A stretch of DNA of 64,000 bases from Microbacterium forte (GTDB lineage Bacteria; Actinomycetota; Actinomycetes; Actinomycetales; Microbacteriaceae): NCBI RefSeq assembly GCF_031885415.1, contig NZ_CP116871.1, forward strand, positions 2,604,001 through 2,668,000, given 5' to 3'. Each line of letters opens with the position of its first letter. Position 1 is the first letter of the stretch. Positions 58,420 through 64,000 of this stretch are shown here, piece after piece. Both the position numbers and the translations under genes were made by a program. The notes under the pieces are model-generated. The model was not told where the DNA came from. It searched no databases and saw only the letters and a program-made list of their open reading frames with translations.

Positions 58420-58785
58420 ATGACAGGTGATGTTCGCAACGTGCACGACGCCCTCTCGCTGATCACCGAGCACTGGCAGCCGCACCGCCTCACGAGCATC
58501 AACGACTACGACGTCAAGGTGGTCAAGCTGCAGGGCGAGTTCGTGTGGCACACCCATCCCGACACCGACGAGCTGTTCATGGTCGTGAGTGGCCGACTGA
58601 CCATCCAGCTGCGCGATCGCGACGTGGTCTTGAACCCGAATGACGTGTTCGTCGTGCCGCGAGGAGTCGAGCACTGCCCGAAGGCCGAGGACGAGGTGCA
58701 CGCGATCCTGTTCGAGCCGAAGGGCACGATCAACACCGGAGATGCCGGGGGAGACATGACCGCGACCCTGCAGGAGCTCGACTGA
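58420..58785 (+). CDS. cupin-domain protein
   Basis: A 121-aa single-domain cupin with motif 1 WHTHPDTDELFMVVSGRL (metal ligands His, His, Glu) and motif 2 VPRGVEHCPKAEDE. Small cupins of this type bind a metal and act as isomerases, dioxygenases or sensors. TAGGCT (58407-58412) lies 7 nt before ATG 58420, so the frame extension at 58402 is not used. It is convergent with an SDR gene. Confidence 0.82.
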   Translation: MTGDVRNVHDALSLITEHWQPHRLTSINDYDVKVVKLQGEFVWHTHPDTDELFMVVSGRLTIQLRDRDVVLNPNDVFVVPRGVEHCPKAEDEVHAILFEPKGTINTGDAGGDMTATLQELD

Positions 58786-58800
58786 CCGACGCGCCGAGCG

Positions 58801-59703
58801 TCAGATCCTGAACCGCACGCCCGCCATGTGCTCGGCGACGGCCCACAGCTCAGCCCCCACATCGACCGAGCGCACCTGCGCGCTCGCGGCGACGCGTCTC
58901 GGTGCCCCGCGGAACTCCAGCAGCCCGCCGGGCCCCCAGTAGTCTCCGCCCGTGGCGTCGGCGGCGACCGCCGCATGCACGATGGGCGCGGCTCCGGCAT
59001 CCTTGCCCTGCACGAGCGGGCGGCTGAGTGAGGCGAGGACGCGCGTCACTGTCGACACCGCGGCGAGGCCGTCGCGGTGCGGAGTCAGCGGGTCGACCGC
59101 GTAGCCCGGGTGCGCGCACAGCGCTGACCGTGCGGAGCCCCTCCAACGCCGATTCAGCTCGAACGCGAAGGCCATCAGCGCGGCTTTCGACCGGCCGTAC
59201 TGACGCAGCGACGGACCGGTCCACGGCTGCGCGAGCGTGGCGGGGTCGATCTCCGCGAAGCGATGAGCCAGCGAACCCACCGCCACGACCCTGGCGTCAT
59301 CGGCGAGCACGTCGCCGAGTTGGGCGATCAGGGCGAAGTGCCCGACGAAGTTCGTGCCCACCATCAGGTCGAGGCCATCAGCGGTGCGGGCGCCGCGATC
59401 CGCTGCTTTCACTCCGGCGTTGCAGATCACGGCATCGATGCGCTCGCCCATGGAGGCCGCGGCAGCGGTGATGCTCACGAGCGAGCCGAGATCGATCGGG
59501 ACGATTCCGAGGTCGGCGCCGGGCGCGTGCGCGCGGATCGAGGATGCCGCGACCTCCGCCCGCTCGGTCGACCGGCATCCGAGCAGCACCCTGGCGCCGT
59601 GCCCGGCGAGGATCTCTGCGCACCAGTAGCCGATGCCCGCGTTCGCCCCCGTCACGAGGATCGTGCGGCCGGCGAGATCGGGGAGCGCGAGCGAGGGGGA
59701 CAT
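58801..59703 (-). CDS. short-chain dehydrogenase/reductase
   Basis: A 300-aa classical SDR of the long retinol-dehydrogenase-like type: VTGANAGIGYWCAEIL binds NAD(P), VICNAGV supports the fold, SLAH contributes the catalytic serine and QYGRSKAALM the Tyr-Lys pair. Substrate unknown. TAGGTT (59716-59711) lies 7 nt from ATG 59703, and the 7 nt between include GGAGGG, so both leaderless and ordinary initiation are possible. Confidence 0.88.
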   Translation of the reverse strand: MSPSLALPDLAGRTILVTGANAGIGYWCAEILAGHGARVLLGCRSTERAEVAASSIRAHAPGADLGIVPIDLGSLVSITAAAASMGERIDAVICNAGVKAADRGARTADGLDLMVGTNFVGHFALIAQLGDVLADDARVVAVGSLAHRFAEIDPATLAQPWTGPSLRQYGRSKAALMAFAFELNRRWRGSARSALCAHPGYAVDPLTPHRDGLAAVSTVTRVLASLSRPLVQGKDAGAAPIVHAAVAADATGGDYWGPGGLLEFRGAPRRVAASAQVRSVDVGAELWAVAEHMAGVRFRI

Positions 59704-59713
59704 GCCCTCCAAC

Positions 59714-60286
59714 CTAGGCGGAGATGCCGACCCGATCGGACGTGCGGATGACGGTCGCGAATCCACGCGCGGCGAGGATGCTCTCGGTGCGTCGCATGAT
59801 CTCGTCACCCGAGATGGCCGCGAGTCCGTCATTCGCCTCGATCGCCGAGGTCGTCGTGGCATCCGTCACGAACTCGACCGCGAAGCCCAGGTCGGACGCC
59901 ATCCGAGCAGTCGTCTCGCAGCACTGCTCCGTGCGGATCCCGCACACGACCACGCGCCCGACGCCGAGCTGCCGCAGCTGATCTTCGAGGTCTGTCGACG
60001 TGAAGGCGTTGACGGTGGTCTTCGTCACGGCGATCTCGTCGCCCTGCGGATCGAGGTCTGAGATCACTCGGAGGAAGCCGTTGACCGGGTCGAACACTCC
60101 GCCGCTGCCCGGTTCTGAGTGAGTGACCCAGACGACCTGGTCGCCGATCTCGCGAGCGTGATCGACCAGCCGCGAGATGTTGTCGATCGCGTCCGGGTTG
60201 GCGGTGGCCGCCCACTCGTCCGGCCGCTGACGGAAGGACTCCTGGGCATCGATGACGAGCAGTGCGGTGGCGATGTCTCGGTTCAT
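59714..60286 (-). CDS. isochorismatase-family cysteine hydrolase
   Basis: The 190-aa product has the catalytic triad Asp13 (VIDAQ), Lys89 (VTKTTVNAF) and Cys122 or Cys123 (RTEQCCET), with the following ATARMASDLGF-type helix. Relatives hydrolyse nicotinamide, isochorismate or other amides. The start at ATG 60286 is the first in a conserved position; the open frame continues upstream without similarity. It is 10 nt from the SDR gene start in the same direction and may be co-expressed. Confidence 0.85.
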   Translation of the reverse strand: MNRDIATALLVIDAQESFRQRPDEWAATANPDAIDNISRLVDHAREIGDQVVWVTHSEPGSGGVFDPVNGFLRVISDLDPQGDEIAVTKTTVNAFTSTDLEDQLRQLGVGRVVVCGIRTEQCCETTARMASDLGFAVEFVTDATTTSAIEANDGLAAISGDEIMRRTESILAARGFATVIRTSDRVGISA

Positions 60287-60501
60287 GCCCTCATCCTCGC
60301 GGTCGAGGGCGGCGTGGGCCAGACCGTCAGCGGCCATGCCTCGCGCGAATCCCGCCGACGTCGAGGCGTCGGGTCTGATCTCCTCGCGACGAATTTGTGA
60401 CGAACGCGCACCCTCGCACGTCCTATCTGTGAGCGACCGACACGCTCCCGGTGAGGCCATCAGGTCTCGTAGCCGGCACCCCGTGAGACGAAGGAAAAGT
60501 C
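60287..60501. other. 215-nt divergent region before the envelope-stress operon
   Basis: No gene is seen. The segment includes a TTGTGA string near 60395 and TATCTG near 60424, but spacing is too long for a standard promoter, so I do not call one. GACGAAGGAAAAG before 60502 is the ribosome-binding site of the first Asp23 gene. Confidence 0.4.
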
Positions 60502-61026
60502 ATGGCAACTCAGGACCAGAACACCCCCGCCAGCCCCGCTGAGAAGGAACTGGCACAGACTTCCGCCGCGCCGAAGCCGGCAGCGTCCACCTCGCGTGTG
60601 GACCGCTCCTCCAGCTTCTCGACGTCTCGGATCCCCGCTGACTCGGATGCCGCGGGCAAGACCACGATCGCCGACGGCGTCGTGGCCAAGGTCGCCGGCA
60701 TCGCCGCCCGTGAGGTCGCCGGCGTGTACGCGCTCGGTGGCGGTGGAGCACGCGCCTTCGGCGCCATCCGCGACGCCGTCAACGCCACCGACCTCTCGCA
60801 GGGCGTCAAGGTCGAGGTCGGCGAGACGCAGGCCGCCGCAGACCTGACCATCGTCGTCGAGTACCCCGCTCCCATCCAGGAGGTCGCGAACAACGTCCGC
60901 GCCGCCGTCGCCGGAGCGATCAGCCGCCTCGTCGGTCTCGAGGTCGTCGAGGTCAACGTCGAGGTCAACGACGTCCACGTGCCCGGCGACGACAACCACG
61001 AGAACGAGGAGTCGCGCGTCTCATGA
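60502..61026 (+). CDS. Asp23/Gls24-family envelope stress protein
   Basis: A 174-aa protein with a disordered, Ala/Ser/Pro-rich first 50 residues and the Asp23 domain (about 55-160): VVAKVAGIAAREVAGVYALG and SRLVGLEVVEVNVEVNDVHVP. In Firmicutes Asp23 assembles beneath the membrane through AmaP and responds to alkaline or cell-wall stress. Here it opens a six-gene operon with overlapping genes. Confidence 0.85.
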   Translation: MATQDQNTPASPAEKELAQTSAAPKPAASTSRVDRSSSFSTSRIPADSDAAGKTTIADGVVAKVAGIAAREVAGVYALGGGGARAFGAIRDAVNATDLSQGVKVEVGETQAAADLTIVVEYPAPIQEVANNVRAAVAGAISRLVGLEVVEVNVEVNDVHVPGDDNHENEESRVS

Positions 61027-61211
61027 CCCCCACCACCACGGGCGCCCTCGTCGGTGCCCTCCTCGCCCTCGCTGCGCTGATGTTCGGATTCTGGGGCTTC
61101 CTGCTCATGGCTCTGTTCGCCGGCATCGGGGCGCTCATCGGTCGGATCGCCTCCGGCAAGCTCGACGTCCGCGGCCTCGCGGACGCCTTCACCGGGCGGC
61201 GTACCTCCTGA
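61023..61211 (+). CDS. small membrane protein, DUF2273 type
   Basis: A 62-aa protein with a GXXXG-bearing double helix (GALVGALLALAALMFGFWGFLLMALFAG in two spans, GALIGRI) and a positively charged tail. DUF2273 proteins travel with Asp23 genes and probably insert next to AmaP. It overlaps the Asp23 gene by 4 nt and ends one base into the next gene. Confidence 0.78.
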   Translation: MTPTTTGALVGALLALAALMFGFWGFLLMALFAGIGALIGRIASGKLDVRGLADAFTGRRTS

Positions 61212-61603
61212 TGCGCGCCGACCAGCACCTCGCCGCCGGTGGCGGCCCCGAGCGGGCCGCCACCGAGGCCACCGTCCCTGGTCGCGTCGACGTGAAAGAA
61301 CGCGTCTACCGCACGGTCACCGAACAGGCGTCCGCAACCCTGATCGGTGTCCCTCGCGGTGACGTGAAGGTCGACGTGACCGAACACCCCGGCGGGATCG
61401 CGGTGCGCATCGCCACACCGCTTCCCGTCCCGGATCTCGACGACACCGTCGCGATCTCCCAGAGCGTCCCCGTGCTCGATCGGGCCCGCCAGCTGCAGGA
61501 GCAGCTCCAGCGGAACCTGACCGATGTCCTCGGACGCGACGTCACCCGCATCAACCTCACCATCACCGGTGCGACCATCCCCGAGAGGAGACGAGTGCGA
61601 TGA
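61211..61603 (+). CDS. second Asp23/Gls24-like protein
   Basis: A 130-aa soluble protein with a weaker Asp23-like core (VKERVYRTVTEQASATLIG, DVKVDVTEHPGGIAVRI, LGRDVTRINLTITGATIP). It lacks the long disordered N-terminus of the first copy and might form mixed polymers with it. It starts at ATG 61211, sharing a base with the DUF2273 stop. Confidence 0.68.
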   Translation: MRADQHLAAGGGPERAATEATVPGRVDVKERVYRTVTEQASATLIGVPRGDVKVDVTEHPGGIAVRIATPLPVPDLDDTVAISQSVPVLDRARQLQEQLQRNLTDVLGRDVTRINLTITGATIPERRRVR

Positions 61604-62184
61604 GCACCCCGGTTCTTCGTCGCGTCGTCCGACGCGAGACGCATTCACCGCGCACCGTGGCGATGTTCGTGGCGGTCATCCTCCTCATCCTCGCCCTGGC
61701 CTACATCGGGCTCGAGATCGTGCTGAACCTCGCCGCCCAGCCGGCGCTGCTGCTCGGTCCCGCCGCCGCCGGCGGATGGCTGGTGGGTCTGCCCACCGCG
61801 CAGCCCGCCGGCCTCGTGATCGCCGGTAGCGTCGTACTCGCCCTCATCGGGATCGTCTTCCTCGTGCTCGCCCTCACTCCGGGCCGCCTGTCGAAGCACA
61901 CCCTCGAAGCGGGCGACCGGGCGGTCGTCGTCGACAACGGCGTGATCGCGAGCGCTCTCGCTCAACGCCTGTCTGAGGAGACGGGCCTCGCCCGTGACAA
62001 CATCACCGTCGGTGTGGGCCACCGCGGAGTCGACGTCACCGTGCGCCCCGGCGCCGGCATCCCGCTCGACAAGGGCGCGGTGAAGTCCGCCGCCGAAGCT
62101 GAGCTGCAGACGTACCGACTCACCAGGAGCGTCCGTACCCGGGTGCGCATCGAGCGCCCCACCGAGCAGGAGGACGAGCTGTGA
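61600..62184 (+). CDS. DUF6286-type membrane protein
   Basis: A 194-aa protein with helices at about 20-45 and 68-95 and a C-terminal Asp23-like soluble domain (LSEETGLARDNITVGVGHRGVDVTVRPG). It is probably a membrane anchor for the Asp23 proteins. It overlaps the genes before and after it by 4 nt. Confidence 0.65.
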   Translation: MSTPVLRRVVRRETHSPRTVAMFVAVILLILALAYIGLEIVLNLAAQPALLLGPAAAGGWLVGLPTAQPAGLVIAGSVVLALIGIVFLVLALTPGRLSKHTLEAGDRAVVVDNGVIASALAQRLSEETGLARDNITVGVGHRGVDVTVRPGAGIPLDKGAVKSAAEAELQTYRLTRSVRTRVRIERPTEQEDEL

Positions 62185-62795
62185 ACAACACGAACCGCGC
62201 GCTGAACCGCGTACTGCTGCTGATCATCGGGCTGCTGTTCCTGGCCCTCGGCGCCGTCGGCATCGCGATCATGAGCTGGCCCACCGCGACGGAAATCTGG
62301 ACGTCGGCCGGTGAGAACGCCCGCTCCTGGCTTGACCAGGCGATCGCTGCCACCGCCATCGCCGGCGGCAGCCTCTCGTGGATCGGAATCGGCGCCGTCG
62401 TGGCGATCCTCGTGGTCGTCGTGCTGCTGATCCTCGCGCTCACCAGCATCGCCGGACGCCGCTCGAAGACGGCCTTCCGCTCCACCGGTGCGCAGAACCC
62501 GCTCGGTCGGGTCACCGTCACCGAGTCCTTCGTGTCGGATGCCGTGAAGAACTCGCTCGCGACGAGGGACGAGATCCTCTCGACCCAGGTCACAGCGAAC
62601 GACATCCGCAACACTCCGGTGCTGCACGTGTCGGTCACGCCGCGGCAGAACACGGACCCGCGAGAGGTCGTCGATCACATCGACCGGCTTCTCACCAACC
62701 TCGCCACCCTGACCGGCCGTGACACCGAGACCTACGTCTCGATCCACACCGGGCTCCGTGCGCGTCTCGCCCACGACCAGCGTCGACTGTCTTGA
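62181..62795 (+). CDS. AmaP-like membrane anchor protein
   Basis: A 204-aa protein with two N-terminal helices (about 10-32 and 72-94) and a cytoplasmic domain. The topology and position match AmaP, which tethers Asp23 to the membrane in staphylococci; sequence identity cannot be assessed here. A 94-nt gap separates it from the CsbD gene, which may be read through. Confidence 0.62.
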   Translation: MNNTNRALNRVLLLIIGLLFLALGAVGIAIMSWPTATEIWTSAGENARSWLDQAIAATAIAGGSLSWIGIGAVVAILVVVVLLILALTSIAGRRSKTAFRSTGAQNPLGRVTVTESFVSDAVKNSLATRDEILSTQVTANDIRNTPVLHVSVTPRQNTDPREVVDHIDRLLTNLATLTGRDTETYVSIHTGLRARLAHDQRRLS

Positions 62796-62889
62796 CGCAG
62801 AGACTTATCGTCGGTCGCGAAGAGCAACGGCGATAAGACGGCGGGAATCCTCCCGCAGTCAACGATCACCCTCACGAAAGGAGCTCCTC

Positions 62890-63063
62890 ATGGGACTCGA
62901 CGACAAGATCAAGAACGCCGCTCAGGACATCGCCGGCAAGGCGAAGGAAGCGATCGGCAACGCGACCGACAACGACAAGCTCGCCGCCGAAGGCAAGGCG
63001 GACCAGGTCAAGGCCGACGCGAAGAAGGCCGGCGAGAACGTCAAGGACGCGTTCAAGAACTGA
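62890..63063 (+). CDS. CsbD-family stress-response protein
   Basis: A 57-aa, helix-forming, hydrophilic protein: MGLDDKIKNAAQDIAGKAKE opens the CsbD pattern, with AEGKADQVKADAKKAGENVKDAF following. CsbD proteins accumulate under general stress; their role is unknown. GAAAGGAG precedes the ATG. It closes the envelope-stress operon. Confidence 0.9.
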   Translation: MGLDDKIKNAAQDIAGKAKEAIGNATDNDKLAAEGKADQVKADAKKAGENVKDAFKN

Positions 63064-63072
63064 CACACCCAG

Positions 63073-63113
63073 CGGGCGGGTGGAGGGCGATTCACACCTC
63101 CACCCGCCCGTTG
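63073..63113 (+). terminator. intrinsic terminator after the CsbD gene
   Basis: CGGGCGGGTGGAGG (63073-63086) and CCTCCACCCGCCCG (63097-63110) form a perfect 14-bp stem with a 10-nt loop, then TTG. It lies 10 nt past the CsbD stop. Confidence 0.82.
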
Positions 63114-63141
63114 CTGTGCGCGGGGAGGAGGGCATGAGACG

Positions 63142-64000
63142 ATGCCCGAGATGGATGCCGCCGCCGACGAAGAGCTGCGCGAGCTTCGTGCTCGCGCGTA
63201 CGGCCCTCATGCCGACATCGCGACCGACCCCTCCGCGGTCCGGCGGCTCGAGGAGCTCGAATCCTCACGCAGTGCAGCGGCTGTCCGGCGCGGGGGCCGC
63301 GATCACGCGGCGATCGCCGACTCCGGAGCAGATGGCGAGGCCGCCGAGCTGCGCGTCGTGCATCCCTCGGCCGATGCCGCACGAGAGAGCAGCGACCTTC
63401 TCGACCGGCTCGGCGACGAAGCCACGTGGGAGGAGCCGATCGCACGTGATGCTCCGACCGATGCGCCCCGGCAGCCTGGGCGCCTGGCGCGGTGGCGGGC
63501 GCCGCTGTGGGCGGCATCCGTCATCATGGCTGCCGCGCTCGCAGCGATGATCACTTACGCGTTCGCGTCGATCCCTCCGGTGTCGTCGGCCGCGGGCGCG
63601 CCGCAGATCGCGGCGCTCGAGCTGACGCGCACGGGAGCCGTGCCGCCCGGGTGGTTCGGAGCGGAGGCGGACGTCGCGGCGGTCGAGTTCTACGGCCTGA
63701 CGATCTTCGCGACCCCCGGGTGGGTCTCGGAGTCGGGGGATCGGTCGTCCGAGGATCGCTGCCTCAATGGCGTCCCGACGGAGGACGTGCCGCCGGAAGC
63801 GGACCCCGACGGATCGTCGTATGTCAGCGGGCGGATCTGGGGGGCGTGCAGCGTCGGATCGTTCACGGCGACCTTCGCGATGCCGATCGACGGCGATGCT
63901 CCCGACGAGCTGATCGACCGCTACCCCGAGGGCGCCGCATTGCAGTTCGTTCTCGACGGCGACGGCGACCGCGTCGCGGTCTTCCTCGACAGCGGCTCGG
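63142..64000 (+). CDS. membrane protein with extracellular domain, partial
   Basis: The gene runs off the right edge. The 286 codons present give an acidic, helical cytoplasmic part (1-110), one membrane helix (about 118-140) and an extracellular segment with paired cysteines (RCLNGV and GACSVG, about residues 213 and 235). No family is recognised; layout resembles anti-sigma or sensor proteins. ATG 63142 lies about 10 nt after GGAGGAG; ATG 63151 is possible. Confidence 0.6.
   Translation, partial: MPEMDAAADEELRELRARAYGPHADIATDPSAVRRLEELESSRSAAAVRRGGRDHAAIADSGADGEAAELRVVHPSADAARESSDLLDRLGDEATWEEPIARDAPTDAPRQPGRLARWRAPLWAASVIMAAALAAMITYAFASIPPVSSAAGAPQIAALELTRTGAVPPGWFGAEADVAAVEFYGLTIFATPGWVSESGDRSSEDRCLNGVPTEDVPPEADPDGSSYVSGRIWGACSVGSFTATFAMPIDGDAPDELIDRYPEGAALQFVLDGDGDRVAVFLDSGS

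Noticed and set aside
60390-60430. SigB-type or -35/-10 promoter for the Asp23 operon
   Set aside because: Candidate hexamers are about 23 nt apart and do not match a defined consensus.

Overview
The window is high-GC DNA with dense, strand-mixed gene packing and many GTG, TTG and overlapping starts. Gene content, hexamer promoters of the form TAGNNT placed 6-7 nt before start codons, and close relatives of many proteins point to an actinobacterium of the Microbacteriaceae, most likely Microbacterium. This is inferred from sequence character; no database was searched. I see no rRNA, tRNA, CRISPR array, transposase or integrase.

Layout. 1-8.4 kb: a cut-off EamA transporter, a mercaptopyruvate sulfurtransferase, an HTH regulator with a tandem-duplicated 3' end, small membrane proteins, purB coupled to a low-molecular-weight phosphatase, and a WXG100-like/alpha-beta hydrolase pair. 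8.5-13.8 kb: hisC and a 2-oxoacid dehydrogenase operon (E1 alpha, E1 beta, E2; no E3). 13.8-20.1 kb: an alpha-glucoside locus (ROK repressor, ABC importer, GH13). 20.2-27.8 kb: a zinc module (Zur box, ZnuACB-type importer, Zur-like regulator, DUF318 permease and TIGR03943 partner, a 618-aa membrane protein), then an alkyladenine glycosylase. 27.8-36.4 kb: a galactoside locus (LacI repressor with two operators, GH42, ABC importer, GH36). 36.4-37.3 kb: rpmB-rpmG-rpsN with a structured leader and a strong terminator.

37.4-41.1 kb holds a DUF559 gene flanked by matching inverted-repeat elements, a hydrolase/TetR pair with a palindromic operator, a third copy of the element, a 32-bp tandem repeat and an HU gene. 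41.2-53.7 kb: CopD/CtaG, a Pif1-like helicase, heme oxygenase with a DtxR/IdeR-type box, a beta-lactamase-fold lipoprotein without its catalytic residues, CorA, a sigma factor fused to a membrane-anchored zinc-finger domain, an APC transporter and a GPP34 protein. 53.8-55.3 kb: a frameshifted MFS gene in atypical DNA. 55.3-60.3 kb: a DeoR regulator, a DUF4406 protein, two oxidoreductases, a SUFU-like protein, a cupin and a cysteine hydrolase. 60.5-63.1 kb: an Asp23/Gls24 envelope-stress operon ending in CsbD, then a membrane protein cut by the window edge.

Main themes. (1) Two complete glycan-uptake-plus-hydrolysis loci, each with its own repressor and visible operators. (2) Metal control: a Zur box before zinc import and an iron box before heme degradation. 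(3) Many leaderless transcripts. (4) Several families of intergenic repeats built as doubled inverted arms, one of which brackets a nuclease-fold gene; these and the WXG100/hydrolase pair are the best candidates for something undescribed.
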